DNA of 64,000 nucleotides from Pseudomonas sp. H9 (GCF_004353925.1 NZ_SMOK01000028.1:1-64000), one strand, 5' to 3'; shown: positions 8,884 to 18,727, counted from the first letter of the stretch. Made by a program: numbers and translations. The notes: generated by a model from the letters alone, not told the origin.

Positions 8884-8976
8884 TGTAGGGGCGGGCTTGC
8901 TGTGGGAGCGGGCTTGCCCCGCGATAGTGATGTAGCATTCACACCGCTATCGCGGGGCAAGCCCGCTCCTACAGCA
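8884..8976. repeat. REPIN with an extra partial REP copy
   Basis: An inverted REP pair (about 8901-8976) is preceded by a partial copy, TGTAGGGGCGGGCTTGC (8884-8900). The element lies between the dsbD start and the chemoreceptor stop codon. Confidence 0.85.
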
Positions 8977-8993
8977 AGTCTGCTCCCTCGGGG

Positions 8994-10955
8994 TTAGAGC
9001 CGGAAGGCTCGTACTGCGGTGTTCAGCTCACCGCCGAGCCTGAGCAATTGCTCGCCTTGTTCACGGCCTTCGCCGATGCGCTGCAGGTTGTCTTCGCCCA
9101 GGTCATGAATCCGCTCACTGTGATCGCGGATTTCGCTCACTGCGCCGCTTTGCTGCGCGGTGACGTCGGCAATGCGCACCGCGGTGGCGGAAATGGTCTG
9201 GATCGCGGCAACGATCTCGTCCAGCGCACCGTCGGCGGCCTGGGCTTTGTTGGCAGTGGCCTCGGCGTGTTCGAGCTGCGAACGCATGCCTTCCACAGAA
9301 TCGCGGGCGGCTTGTTGCAAGCGGGCGATCAAGGTCTGGATCTCGCCAGTTGCACCCGTGGTGCGCTGAGCCAGTGAGCGGACTTCTTCGGCCACGACCG
9401 CAAAGCCACGGCCCATTTCTCCGGCGCGCGCCGCTTCGATGGCGGCGTTCAAGGCCAGTAGGTTGGTTTGTTCGGCAATCGAGCGAATGACCGTGAGCAC
9501 ACCGCCAATGGTGGCTGACTCTTCGGCCAGCTGTTCGATCATCTGCGCATTGCCTTGCACTTCATCGACCAGCGCCCGCAGCCCTGTCAGGCTCTGGCCG
9601 ATAACCGCCTGACCTTGTTCCACTGCGCGTCCGGCATCGTGACTGGCATCTGCGGCCTGGCTGGCATCGCCAGCGACTTGCAGAATGGTTGCTTCCAGCT
9701 CACCGAGGGCATCGCGGATCTGGGCGGTATCCCCAGCCTGACGCTCGGCACCTTCATGCAGGGCGCTGCTCATGCCGGCCAGGGCGTGGCTGCTGCCGGC
9801 CACTTGTTCGGCATTGCTGCGGATTGTGCCCACCAGCTCCACCAAGTACAGGCGCAGGCGGTTGAGCGAGTCTTGGATGTCGTGCATTTCCCGGTTGGTT
9901 TTACCCAATGCAATGGCCTGGCTGAAATCTCCCTCGGCCCAGCGCGAAAGCGCCGGAGCCAGGTTGGTCAGTACCCGTGCCAGGCGGCGCTGCAAGGTGT
10001 CGATAAGCAGGGCGATCAGCAGAATCAGGCCAATCATCAGGCCCTGGATCAGCCGTACTTCGCCTTGAATTGCAGCGTGCTGGCTGCGTACCAGTGGTTC
10101 CAGAGCGGCGATGGCTGCTTGGACGGCGTCGATCTGCTGATGGGTGCTGTTGGCCAGTTCACTACGGCGCTGGATTTGTTCACGGGTGCGTTGCAGTTCG
10201 CCAGGGTAGCGTTTGAGCAGGCTGTTCAGTTCCCGCTTGAGTGCGACACCGCTGTCTTCGGTCTCACCGCTGCTTTGCGTCTCCAGCCCCATGAGGGCGG
10301 CAAAATCATCGGCATTCGACTCACGTGCCGCAGTGACCCCAAGCAAGGGTAGTTCATCGAGCGCCTGGGCCTGAACGATGATCTGCGCCAGTTCGCGCTC
10401 CACCTCATCGGCAAGCTCGCTACGACCACTGCTAACCAGCTTGTCACGGGCAAGCGACAGGCGCGAAAGGTGCATCGAGGCACGAAACAGCGGCGTTGCA
10501 TAACGCCCGGCATCGCTGCTGGTACTGTTCTGGGCGTAGTTGGCCAGTTGATCGAGGCTGGCACCCAACTCGCGTTCTGCTTGCAGCAGCAGGGCTTGCG
10601 GATCCCCGGCCAGTTTGCCGGCCGCCAGCAGTTCATTGGCCGCAAAGCCTTGCAGGTTGTTCAGGCTTGGGCGCAGCGACGCCGCCAGTGCCGGTGGCAG
10701 TTGCGCCAGCTCCTCTTGCAGGGCAGCGGTGGCCTGCAGGGCAGTGGCGTGGCGCAAGGCATCGCCGCTGTTGAGGTAGTCGAGGATGTTGCGCGCCGCC
10801 TGGTTCTGAAACTGCTGCGACAGCGACAGGTAACGCTCCATGATCTGGTAGGGGCGCTCCAACGCACGCTGAGACCACCACAAGGTAGTGCCCAGGGCAA
10901 TACAGACGGTTACCAGCAACAGGGTGTTGAAATTGGTGAGCAGCTTCAGGCGCAT
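8994..10955 (-). CDS. ctpL: Methyl-accepting chemotaxis protein, CtpL-like
   Basis: A 653-residue transducer with an N-terminal TM helix (about residues 8-28) and a long all-helical periplasmic sensor domain (about 30-300). A second TM near 305-325 (LIQGLMIGLILLIALLI) leads to HAMP and then to the cytoplasmic signalling hairpin with EQTNLLALNAAIEAARAGEM near residue 515. The sensor region is long enough to be a helical bimodular type. By gene order it corresponds to P. aeruginosa PA4844 (CtpL), a phosphate chemoreceptor. The symbol is assigned by synteny and the ligand is inferred, not visible. It is probably on the same strand unit as the downstream dsbD. Confidence 0.75.
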   Translation of the reverse strand: MRLKLLTNFNTLLLVTVCIALGTTLWWSQRALERPYQIMERYLSLSQQFQNQAARNILDYLNSGDALRHATALQATAALQEELAQLPPALAASLRPSLNNLQGFAANELLAAGKLAGDPQALLLQAERELGASLDQLANYAQNSTSSDAGRYATPLFRASMHLSRLSLARDKLVSSGRSELADEVERELAQIIVQAQALDELPLLGVTAARESNADDFAALMGLETQSSGETEDSGVALKRELNSLLKRYPGELQRTREQIQRRSELANSTHQQIDAVQAAIAALEPLVRSQHAAIQGEVRLIQGLMIGLILLIALLIDTLQRRLARVLTNLAPALSRWAEGDFSQAIALGKTNREMHDIQDSLNRLRLYLVELVGTIRSNAEQVAGSSHALAGMSSALHEGAERQAGDTAQIRDALGELEATILQVAGDASQAADASHDAGRAVEQGQAVIGQSLTGLRALVDEVQGNAQMIEQLAEESATIGGVLTVIRSIAEQTNLLALNAAIEAARAGEMGRGFAVVAEEVRSLAQRTTGATGEIQTLIARLQQAARDSVEGMRSQLEHAEATANKAQAADGALDEIVAAIQTISATAVRIADVTAQQSGAVSEIRDHSERIHDLGEDNLQRIGEGREQGEQLLRLGGELNTAVRAFRL

Positions 10956-11065
10956 GTGCAGGGTCTACCAACGGCTGAATGGTAAGCACCTGAAGTTATT
11001 GCGTTTTTATGACCGGGTTATGACGAAGTCGAGGTTGGGCGTAAAAAAGTGGCACTTTGCCTTAT

Positions 11066-12679
11066 TTATTCGACCCGCTGCACCCGGTTGCGTCCGGCGC
11101 CTTTGGCCCGGTACAGGGCTTCATCGGCGGATGTCGCCATGCTCAACGCGTCCAGCCCGTCATTCAATTGCACCACGCCAGCGCTGAAGGTGCAGTAAAG
11201 GTCTTTGGGTTGAGCGGGGTAATGAATCTCGGCGAAGCGCATACGGATTTCATCCAACACTTTGTGAGCGGCGGATAAATCGGTGTTAGGCATCACGATA
11301 GCGAACTCTTCACCACCATAGCGGCCAATGAAGTCGGTCTTGCGCAGGCGCTGTTTGAGGAACAATGCCAGGCTTTTGATGACGCGGTCGCCCATGGGGT
11401 GGCCATGGCTGTCATTGACCTTCTTGAAGTGGTCGATGTCGAGCATGGCAAAGCTCAGCGGCTTTTCTTCGCGGCGGGCGCGGAAACTGCAATCTTCCAG
11501 CAACTGCAGGATGTGCGTGTGGTTATACAGGCCGGTCAGGCTGTCGCGCACCATCCGCGCCTTAAGGTTGCGTGCGCGCGCAGCACGGTTACGCACGGTG
11601 GTGATCAGGTGGCGTGAGCGGATCGGCTTGGTCAGAAAATCATCGCCACCCTCGCTCATGGCGTCGAGTTGTTTGTCCAGGTCGTCCTCGGCAGACAGGT
11701 AGATGATCGGCACGCTGACATAGCGGTCATTGTGGCGGATCACTTTGGCCAGTTCGGTGCCGGTGCAGTCAGGCATGTACATGTCGAGGATGATCAGGTC
11801 GGGCTGGAAGTCGGCCAGCTCGGCCATGGTGCGAATCGGGTCGGTGAGGGTGCGGGTGACGATGCCGGCGCTATTGAGCAAGCGCTCGGTATGCATGGCC
11901 TGGGCCTTGGAGTCGTCGATGATCAGCACTTTGAAGGGTTCGTACTGGGTGACGCTGGTGAGCATTTCCACCTTTTCCAGCAGGCTCGAGGCCTCCAGGG
12001 TGCCAGTGAGAAACTCGTGACCACCGGCGCGTACCGCCGCCAGGCGTGTCGGTGTGTCGGTTTCGTGCAGGCTGAAAAACAGCAACGGTACACGCTGTTC
12101 CAGGCCTAGTTGGGCCTGAGCGGCCAATTGCAGGCCCTGGCCGCTGCCGCAAAAGTCGACATCCATGACGATGACCGAAGGCAAGCGCTCACTGATCGAG
12201 GCGCGAAAAGCATCGGCACTGTACAAGGCTTGTACACCGAGGCCAAAAAACTCCAGTTGCTGGGCCAGGCGCTCGGCGCGGTCATGGTCTTGCAGCATGA
12301 TGTAAACCGGCTTGCGCAAGGGCGGCAAAGGCACGTGTTCCAGCCGGTCACCCTGACGCAGGCCTGTACGTGACAGGCGTTGCATCAGGCGGTTGAGTTC
12401 GCTGATTAAACTGCTGCTCAATCGCGCGCTGTTGGCCTCGACGGCGGCCAGCGTCTGGCCGATGCCTTCGGCCAGCTGGCTGTGTTCCGGTTGCTCGAAG
12501 CGCTCTGCATAGCGCTGTAGACGCAAGGTGGCCTCGCGCAGCTCGCCCAGATCGCCAGTCGACCACTCGCTGCGCTGCAGGCGCTGCCAGATCTCGAGTA
12601 TCTGCCGAGCCTGGTGAATAACCCGCTGGGCAAAATGTTGCTTGAGACGCTCACGGTTCGGGTCTTCTGGCTCGGTCAT
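11066..12679 (-). CDS. gcbA: Diguanylate cyclase with two receiver domains, GcbA-like
   Basis: This 537-residue protein has a helical N-terminus (1-120), a degenerate receiver domain (about 125-240, lacking the usual acidic pair), a canonical receiver (about 245-365: VLIIDDS, LIILDMYMPD, TKP) and a GGDEF domain. The active site GGEEF lies near residues 455-459, and an RKTD inhibitory I-site stands five residues upstream, so c-di-GMP synthesis with product inhibition is expected. Domain order and position next to the CtpL-like gene match P. aeruginosa PA4843 / P. fluorescens GcbA, known to promote surface attachment. Confidence 0.88.
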   Translation of the reverse strand: MTEPEDPNRERLKQHFAQRVIHQARQILEIWQRLQRSEWSTGDLGELREATLRLQRYAERFEQPEHSQLAEGIGQTLAAVEANSARLSSSLISELNRLMQRLSRTGLRQGDRLEHVPLPPLRKPVYIMLQDHDRAERLAQQLEFFGLGVQALYSADAFRASISERLPSVIVMDVDFCGSGQGLQLAAQAQLGLEQRVPLLFFSLHETDTPTRLAAVRAGGHEFLTGTLEASSLLEKVEMLTSVTQYEPFKVLIIDDSKAQAMHTERLLNSAGIVTRTLTDPIRTMAELADFQPDLIILDMYMPDCTGTELAKVIRHNDRYVSVPIIYLSAEDDLDKQLDAMSEGGDDFLTKPIRSRHLITTVRNRAARARNLKARMVRDSLTGLYNHTHILQLLEDCSFRARREEKPLSFAMLDIDHFKKVNDSHGHPMGDRVIKSLALFLKQRLRKTDFIGRYGGEEFAIVMPNTDLSAAHKVLDEIRMRFAEIHYPAQPKDLYCTFSAGVVQLNDGLDALSMATSADEALYRAKGAGRNRVQRVE

Positions 12680-12959
12680 GTCCTGACTACTTATAAGGGT
12701 GAGGCAGTTCGAGTGATGGCTCTATGCTAGCACCACTTTCTGGACAATCGAGTGTCTTGTATCAATTATCTGTACAGGTTTATTGATTCATATGTTGACT
12801 CGATAGTCGCTTATGCGAACCTGCCTGCTTGATTTATAGTGCAGCGATACTTGCCGACCCCGGCAGGCGGCGCGTCGTGGTAAATCCGCACCGCGCTGGC
12901 ACGAAGCCCGGGGGTTGCGGTCGAACCCCTTGAACCGACGTGACAGAAAGGACAACGCC

Positions 12960-14033
12960 ATGCTGGATTGGAAAAACCGTACAGGCAAAGCCGAGGCGCG
13001 CGAGCGAGTCGAGCCCCGCACTGCCGCCACTCGCAGTTACTTTGGCGGTTTGTTTTTCAGCCGTGCCCTGGGCACGCTGATCGGCCTTTACCTGTTGGTG
13101 TGCATTGGCCTGGGCTGGTACTGGAGCGCAGAACCAGACCTGTTCCCGGTGCAGCAGAACGCCCAGGCCGCGGCTGAGAAAAGCGGCCAACAAATGGTGG
13201 TGGGCTACACCACCGTAGAAACCCTCAAGACCGTGGCCGGTACCCTGCTCAACAAACCAGGCGGTTACATTTCCAACGACCGCTTCCCGCCGGGCTTGTG
13301 GATGGACAACATGCCCAGCTGGGAATACGGCGTGCTGGTGCAGGTGCGTGACTTGAGCCGGGCCTTGCGCAAAGACTTTGCCCGTTCGCAGTCGCAGTCG
13401 GCTGAAGACGCCGATCTGGCCAAGGCTGAGCCGCGTTTCAACTTCGACAACAAGAGCTGGATCCTGCCGTCGAGTGAGTCGGAGTTTCAGGAAGGCATCA
13501 ACTCCCTGACCCGCTATCAGAAGCGTCTGGCCTCGCCAGAGCAACAAGGCGCGCTGTTCTACACCCGTGCCGACAACCTCAACAACTGGCTCGGCGACGT
13601 TGCCACCCGTCTGGGCTCGCTGTCTCAGCGCCTGTCGGCGAGCGTTGGCCGGGTCAAGCTCAACAGCACCCTGAAGACCGAGTCGGTAGCCGCTGGCCAA
13701 GCGCCGCAGCTGGATGAAGAAGTGGTCGAGACCCCATGGCTGCAGATCGACAACGTCTTCTATGAGGCTCGCGGCCAGGCTTGGGCATTGTCGCACCTGC
13801 TGCGCGCCATCGAAGTGGACTTCGCAGACGTGCTGGCGAAGAAGAACGCCACGGTCAGCGTGCGTCAGATCATTCGTGAGCTGGAGGCCTCTCAGGAACC
13901 GCTGTGGAGCCCGATGGTGCTCAATGGCAGCGGTTTTGGCATGTGGGCCAACCACTCGCTGGTCATGGCCAACTACATCTCCCGCGCCAACGCGGCGGTG
14001 ATCGACCTGCGCCAACTGCTGTCGCAAGGCTGA
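12960..14033 (+). CDS. DUF2333 family membrane protein
   Basis: A 357-residue protein of unknown function with one N-terminal membrane helix (about residues 30-55, ALGTLIGLYLLVCIGLGWYW) and a mostly helical, probably periplasmic body. The start at 12960 (MLDWKNRTG) is chosen for the AAAGGA at the right distance; upstream codons lack a ribosome-binding site. It lies 3 bp before the Nudix gene and is probably co-transcribed with it. It is divergent from gcbA across a 280-bp gap. It corresponds by gene order to PA4842. Confidence 0.85.
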   Translation: MLDWKNRTGKAEARERVEPRTAATRSYFGGLFFSRALGTLIGLYLLVCIGLGWYWSAEPDLFPVQQNAQAAAEKSGQQMVVGYTTVETLKTVAGTLLNKPGGYISNDRFPPGLWMDNMPSWEYGVLVQVRDLSRALRKDFARSQSQSAEDADLAKAEPRFNFDNKSWILPSSESEFQEGINSLTRYQKRLASPEQQGALFYTRADNLNNWLGDVATRLGSLSQRLSASVGRVKLNSTLKTESVAAGQAPQLDEEVVETPWLQIDNVFYEARGQAWALSHLLRAIEVDFADVLAKKNATVSVRQIIRELEASQEPLWSPMVLNGSGFGMWANHSLVMANYISRANAAVIDLRQLLSQG

Positions 14034-14036
14034 TCG

Positions 14037-14573
14037 ATGGGCATTTCCAAGCAAGAGGCGGCGCATCGCGCTGCCTCCGACGCCGAACTGATTGCCTGGG
14101 TCGACGAGAACGACCAACTGCTGGGCGCGCTGCCGCGTAAAGAGCTGCGGGAAAAAGGCCTGATCGGGCGCGGCACCTATATCCTGCTATTCAACTCGGC
14201 CGGTGAGTTGTGTGTGCACCGGCGTACCGAAAGCAAAGCTATTTATCCGGGGTATTGGGATGTTGCCGCCGGTGGCATGGTGCAGGCCGACGAAAGCTTT
14301 GCCGAGTCGGCAGCCCGGGAGCTGGAAGAAGAACTGGGCGTCGCCGGGGTAGAACTGGTGGCCCATGAGCGCTTCTTCTTCGATCAGCCGGGTAACCGAT
14401 TGTGGTGTGCGGTGTTTTCCGCGATCTGGGACGGGCCTTTGCGCCTGCAGCCTGAAGAGGTCAGTGAAGCCCGTTTCCTGCCGCTGGAACAGGCCTTGGC
14501 CGACAGCCAGCAACACCCGTATTGCCCCGATTCTCTGGCGGCGTTGCAGCGCTATATCGACCGTCGGGCCTGA
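14037..14573 (+). CDS. Nudix hydrolase
   Basis: A 178-residue hydrolase with a complete Nudix box: GGMVQADESFAESAARELEE followed by ELGV (residues about 79-102), which supplies the Mg-binding glutamates. The N-terminus (ELIAWVDENDQLLGALPRKEL, RGTYILLFN, CVHRRT) resembles the YfcD/isopentenyl-diphosphate-isomerase-like Nudix subgroup. The substrate cannot be read from the sequence. It starts 3 bp after the DUF2333 gene stop. Confidence 0.9.
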   Translation: MGISKQEAAHRAASDAELIAWVDENDQLLGALPRKELREKGLIGRGTYILLFNSAGELCVHRRTESKAIYPGYWDVAAGGMVQADESFAESAARELEEELGVAGVELVAHERFFFDQPGNRLWCAVFSAIWDGPLRLQPEEVSEARFLPLEQALADSQQHPYCPDSLAALQRYIDRRA

Positions 14574-14604
14574 AGTCGCGAATAACGTGCAAAATGGCGC
14601 AGTT

Positions 14605-14768
14605 TTGTACTTAGCATCGGCGGCATTTATCGTTACACTGCGCGGCCTTTCAAGGCTGTCGTACCCTGGGTACGGCAGTAGCGCTGCCCCTGCCAGAGTG
14701 GGGCTTCGCGGTCGGCACCCTGCCCGGGGCGTCGACCAGTTTTTGTCCTCACCGTACGAGGATCAAAA
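14605..14768 (+). promoter_or_regulatory. Possible promoter and structured leader of the sui1-like gene
   Basis: A weak promoter-like pair is present (TTAGCA at 14612, TACACT at 14634, 16-bp spacer). Downstream are two stem-loops in the untranslated leader: CTGTCGTACC/GGTACGGCAG (14656-14678) and GCCCC/GGGGC (14686-14704). A GAGGAT ribosome-binding site lies just before the GTG start. The leader of about 120 nt is GC-rich and structured. A regulatory role is inferred. Confidence 0.35.
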
Positions 14769-15140
14769 GTGGCCAAAAAAGCCGCATCATTCGCCGCCCT
14801 CGGTGGCCTGGTGTTCTCCACTGATGCAGGTCGGCATTGTCCGGACTGCAGCAAACCCATAGATGCCTGCATCTGCAAACAGACGCTCATCCCTGAAGGC
14901 GATGGCATTGCTCGCGTGCGCCGCGAAAGCAAAGGCCGTGGCGGCAAGACGGTGACAACCATCAGCGGTGTTCCGCTGCCTCTGGAACAGCTCAAGGATC
15001 TCGCCAGCACGCTCAAGCGCCGCTGTGGGACCGGCGGCGCGTTGAAAGACGGGGTCATCGAAATCCAGGGCGATCATGTCGAGCTGTTGTTGGCAGAGCT
15101 GATCAAACAGGGCTTCAAAGCGAAAAAGTCCGGCGGTTAA
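14769..15140 (+). CDS. Translation initiation factor SUI1 family protein (YciH-like)
   Basis: A 123-residue homologue of eukaryotic eIF1/SUI1. The SUI1 core is the C-terminal part (RESKGRGGKTVTTISGVPL, LKRRCGTGGALKDGVIEIQG). The N-terminus has a small cysteine cluster (HCPDCSKPIDACIC) that could bind metal. Translation starts at GTG 14769 with GAGGAT upstream. Bacterial YciH-type proteins influence start-codon fidelity in vitro; the in vivo role is not settled. Gene order matches PA4840, directly before speA. Confidence 0.92.
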   Translation: MAKKAASFAALGGLVFSTDAGRHCPDCSKPIDACICKQTLIPEGDGIARVRRESKGRGGKTVTTISGVPLPLEQLKDLASTLKRRCGTGGALKDGVIEIQGDHVELLLAELIKQGFKAKKSGG

Positions 15141-15293
15141 ACACCGCATCGCGATTTTTTGCCGTTCGCTTTCTAAACTCGTTCCCGTAGGAAGGGTCTA
15201 TCCCTGAACACGGAAAATCGTCATTTTCTGGTTTTACAGTGCGCCCGCCGACTGTGGGCCGGTGTTATTCGACTTTCTATATAGGGGACTTCA

Positions 15294-17207
15294 ATGTCCG
15301 TACGACGCACACGCAAAGATGATGGCAGCCAATGGACAGTTGCGGACAGCCGCAGTGTTTACGGGATTCGCCATTGGGGGGCCGGTTACTTCGCAATCAA
15401 CGAGGCCGGCCGCGTCGAAGTTCGCCCCAACGGGCCAGGCAGTGCGCCGATTGACCTGTACGAACAGGTTGATGAGCTGCGCAAAAGCGGCCTGTCGCTG
15501 CCGTTGCTGGTGCGTTTCCCCGACATCCTGCAAGACCGCGTGCGCCAACTGACGGGTGCGTTCGATGCCAACATCGCGCGCCTGGAGTATCAGAGCCAGT
15601 ACACCGCGTTGTACCCGATCAAGGTCAACCAGCAGGAAGCGGTGGTGGAAAACATCATCGCCACGCAAAACGTGTCTATCGGCCTTGAGGCTGGTTCCAA
15701 GCCTGAGTTGCTGGCGGTATTGGCGCTGGCGCCGAAAGGCGGCACCATCGTCTGCAATGGCTACAAAGACCGTGAATTCATTCGTCTGGCGCTGATGGGC
15801 CAGAAGCTTGGGCACAACGTCTTCATCGTCATCGAGAAAGAGTCGGAAGTAGGGCTGGTGATCGAAGAGGCCGCCGAGCTCAAGGTCAAGCCACAGGTAG
15901 GTCTGCGCGTGCGCCTGTCGTCGCTGGCGTCGAGCAAGTGGGCTGACACCGGTGGCGAGAAGTCCAAGTTCGGCCTGTCGGCCGCGCAACTGATCTCGGT
16001 GGTTCAGCGTTTCCGTGACGCTGGCCTGGATCAAGGAATTCGCCTGCTGCACTTCCACATGGGCTCGCAGATCGCCAACCTGGCTGACTACCAGCACGGC
16101 TTCAAAGAAGCCATCCGCTACTACGGTGAGCTGCGTGCACTGGGCTTGCCGGTGGACCACATCGACGTCGGCGGAGGCCTGGGTGTCGACTACGACGGCA
16201 CCCACTCGCGCAATGCCAGCTCGATCAACTACGACATGGACGACTACGCCGGCGTTGTGGTCGGTATGCTCAAAGAGTTCTGCGATGCCCAGGGCCTGCC
16301 GCATCCGCACATCTTCTCCGAGAGCGGCCGCTCGCTGACCGCGCACCACGCCATGCTGGTGATTCAGGTGACCGACGTCGAGAAACACAACGACGACGTG
16401 CCGACCATCGAGAACAAAGAAGCCCTGCCGGAAACCGTGCAGTGGTTGGCCGACCTGCTCGGCCCGACCGACCTGGAAATGGTCACCGAAACCTACTGGC
16501 GCGCCACTCACTACATGAGTGACGTAGCAGCGCAGTATGCCGATGGCAAGATCACCCTGGCCGAGAAAGCCCTGGCCGAACAGTGCTACTTCGCCGTCTG
16601 CCGACGCCTGCACAACTCGCTCAAGGCTCATCAGCGTTCGCATCGCCAGGTGCTCGATGAACTGAACGACAAACTGGCCGACAAGTACATCTGCAACTTC
16701 TCGGTGTTCCAGAGCCTGCCGGACACCTGGGCCATCGGCCAGGTCCTGCCGATCATCCCGCTGCACCGCTTGAACGAAGAGCCGCTGCGTCGTGCTGTAC
16801 TGCAAGACCTGACCTGTGACTCCGACGGCAAGATCAACCAGTACGTCGACGAGCAGAGCATCGAGACGAGCATGCCAGTGCACGCGGTCAACGAAGGTGA
16901 GGACTACCTGTTGGGCGTGTTCCTGGTGGGTGCCTACCAGGAAATTCTGGGCGACATGCACAACCTGTTCGGTGATACCGACTCGGTGAACATCTACCAG
17001 AACCCGAACGGTAGTGTGTACCACGCCGGTATCGAGACCCACGACACCATCGAAGACATGCTGCGCTACGTGCACCTGTCGCCGGAGGAGTTGATGACTC
17101 ACTACCGTGACAAGTGCGCCAGCGCCAAGATCACTGCGCGTGAGAAGACTCAGTTCCTGGATGCTCTGCGCCTGGGCTTGACGCGTTCGTCGTACCTGTC
17201 GAGCTGA
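15294..17207 (+). CDS. speA: Biosynthetic arginine decarboxylase
   Basis: A 637-residue PLP enzyme of the fold-III (alanine racemase-like) decarboxylases, which converts arginine to agmatine for putrescine synthesis. The PLP lysine is in YPIKVNQQEAVV near residue 105. LLHFHMGSQIANL, DVGGGLGVDYDGTHS and FSESGRSLTAHHAML are diagnostic. Near the C-terminus, EGEDYLLGVFLVGAYQEILG, DMHNLFGD and QNPNGSVYH supply the second active-site half. GGGGAC lies upstream of the ATG. Length is normal and no defect is visible. Confidence 0.97.
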   Translation: MSVRRTRKDDGSQWTVADSRSVYGIRHWGAGYFAINEAGRVEVRPNGPGSAPIDLYEQVDELRKSGLSLPLLVRFPDILQDRVRQLTGAFDANIARLEYQSQYTALYPIKVNQQEAVVENIIATQNVSIGLEAGSKPELLAVLALAPKGGTIVCNGYKDREFIRLALMGQKLGHNVFIVIEKESEVGLVIEEAAELKVKPQVGLRVRLSSLASSKWADTGGEKSKFGLSAAQLISVVQRFRDAGLDQGIRLLHFHMGSQIANLADYQHGFKEAIRYYGELRALGLPVDHIDVGGGLGVDYDGTHSRNASSINYDMDDYAGVVVGMLKEFCDAQGLPHPHIFSESGRSLTAHHAMLVIQVTDVEKHNDDVPTIENKEALPETVQWLADLLGPTDLEMVTETYWRATHYMSDVAAQYADGKITLAEKALAEQCYFAVCRRLHNSLKAHQRSHRQVLDELNDKLADKYICNFSVFQSLPDTWAIGQVLPIIPLHRLNEEPLRRAVLQDLTCDSDGKINQYVDEQSIETSMPVHAVNEGEDYLLGVFLVGAYQEILGDMHNLFGDTDSVNIYQNPNGSVYHAGIETHDTIEDMLRYVHLSPEELMTHYRDKCASAKITAREKTQFLDALRLGLTRSSYLSS

Positions 17208-17213
17208 TAGCTG

Positions 17214-17279
17214 TCGCGGGGCAAGCTCGCTCCCACCAGGTTCACACCGACCCTGTGGGAGCGGGCTTGCCCCGCGATG
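17214..17279. repeat. REPIN between convergent speA and MATE genes
   Basis: CGCGGGGCAAGCTCGCTCCC and the inverted GGGAGCGGGCTTGCCCCGCG flank about 20 bp. The REP order is opposite to that of most copies in the window. Confidence 0.85.
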
Positions 17280-17282
17280 CTT

Positions 17283-18626
17283 TTACCGACCCACAAACCA
17301 CCCATCACGTCGCTGCAACCGCCAGCCCATCACCGCCAGCGTCACCCCGCGCAAGGCCATGAACAGTAAAAAGCCCATCCACAAACCGTGATTGCCCAGA
17401 TCCCTGGCGGCGTAGGCTACCGGTAAGGCCAGGGCGACACTGATCAGCATGCCATTGCGCATTTCGCGCGCCCGCGTCGCACCAATGAACAAACCATCGA
17501 GCAAGTAGCTCCATACCGCCACTAACGGCAGCAAAGCCAGGTACGGCAAGAACTGGTAGGCCGTTGCGCGCACGCTTTCGATGTCGGTTTGCATATTGAT
17601 GAACAGATGCCCGGCAAACAGAAACACGGCCGCAAAGCCGCTGCTGGCCAGTAACGACCAGCCACCTGCCACGGTCAGTGAGCGGCGCAGCGCCTGGCGA
17701 TCACCGGCGCCGATGGCGTGGCCGCACAAGGCTTCGACCGCATGGGCCAGGCCATCCAGCGCATAGGCAGTAAGCAGCAGGCCGTTGAGCAGCAGGGCAT
17801 TGGCGGCGACGGTTTCCTCGCCTAAACGTGCACCTTGCACGGTGATCAGGAAGAACACCGCCTGCAGGGCCAGGCTACGGATGAAGATGTCGCGATTGAC
17901 GGCCAGCAGTGGCCGCCAGCTGTGCCAGCGGGCGAGCAAGGCCCAGGCAACCTTGCCGGGATAGGCGCGCAAGGCCGGTCGGGTCAGGGCCAGGCCCAGC
18001 AGGGCGGCACACCACTCGGCAATCACTGAGGCGCGTGCCGAACCCAGTACACCCCAGTCCAGGCCCAGCACGAACCACAGGTTCAGGGCGATGTTGAGCA
18101 GGTTGGTGGTCAACAGGATCGCCAGCGGTGCCTTGGCGTTCTGAGTACCGAGGAACCAGCCAACCAAGGCAAAACTCGCCAGGGCAGCGGGCAGGCCGAG
18201 CAGTCGGGTCTGGAAGAAGTCCAGCGTCGATTGCTCCAGCGCGGCCGACGGCTGCATCAATTGCAATGCCAGGTGACTGAAGGGCAAGGCGAGCACGCCC
18301 AGCAGCAGCGCAAAAAACAACGCCAGCAGCAAACCTTGCAGCAATACCTGACGCAAGGCCGCACCGTCGGCGCGCCCGGCGGCCTGGGCGGCAAAGCCGG
18401 TCGAGCCCATGCGCAGAAAACCCATCACCCAGGCCAGGAAGGTGTACAGGCTGGCACCTACGGCAACGGCACCGAGCTGATGGGCATGGGGCAGGTGGCC
18501 AATTACGGCGCTGTCGACCAGCGCGACCAAGGGAACGGAAATATTCGACAGTATCATCGGCGCGGCCAGCGCCCAGACCTTGTGGTGGGTCGGGCGGTCG
18601 CGCCAGTCGCTCAGCAATCGGGACAT
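17283..18626 (-). CDS. MATE family efflux transporter (DinF-like)
   Basis: A 447-residue integral membrane protein with about twelve hydrophobic helices in the MATE fold. The N-terminal segment WALAAPMILSNISVPLVALV and DSAVIGHLPHAHQLGAVAVG carry the conserved Pro and Asp residues. A mid-protein FIRSLALQAVFFLITVQGAR starts the second bundle. MATE proteins export cationic compounds using H+ or Na+. The start at MSRLLSDWRDRP is preferred to an upstream extension. The sequence looks closest to the DinF branch. The substrate is unknown. Confidence 0.88.
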   Translation of the reverse strand: MSRLLSDWRDRPTHHKVWALAAPMILSNISVPLVALVDSAVIGHLPHAHQLGAVAVGASLYTFLAWVMGFLRMGSTGFAAQAAGRADGAALRQVLLQGLLLALFFALLLGVLALPFSHLALQLMQPSAALEQSTLDFFQTRLLGLPAALASFALVGWFLGTQNAKAPLAILLTTNLLNIALNLWFVLGLDWGVLGSARASVIAEWCAALLGLALTRPALRAYPGKVAWALLARWHSWRPLLAVNRDIFIRSLALQAVFFLITVQGARLGEETVAANALLLNGLLLTAYALDGLAHAVEALCGHAIGAGDRQALRRSLTVAGGWSLLASSGFAAVFLFAGHLFINMQTDIESVRATAYQFLPYLALLPLVAVWSYLLDGLFIGATRAREMRNGMLISVALALPVAYAARDLGNHGLWMGFLLFMALRGVTLAVMGWRLQRRDGWFVGR

Positions 18627-18727
18627 GTGGGCTCCAGGCAAGCGGCATATTGTAGCTGCACGGCCCGGGAACGGCGTTGTTGATATATAGTTCTTCACTC
18701 AGAACTTGCTGCCAAAGAGTTTTCTTC

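Noticed and set aside
8828..8938. N-terminal extension of dsbD by 37 codons
   Set aside because: The extra codons are translated REP sequence, and a normal signal peptide begins at the ATG at 8827.
12834..14117. 427-codon frame antisense to the DUF2333 gene
   Set aside because: It is opposite a gene with a ribosome-binding site and known family; it has no domain of its own.
15291..17102. 603-codon frame antisense to speA
   Set aside because: It mirrors the speA coding region, shows no domain and has no ribosome-binding site.
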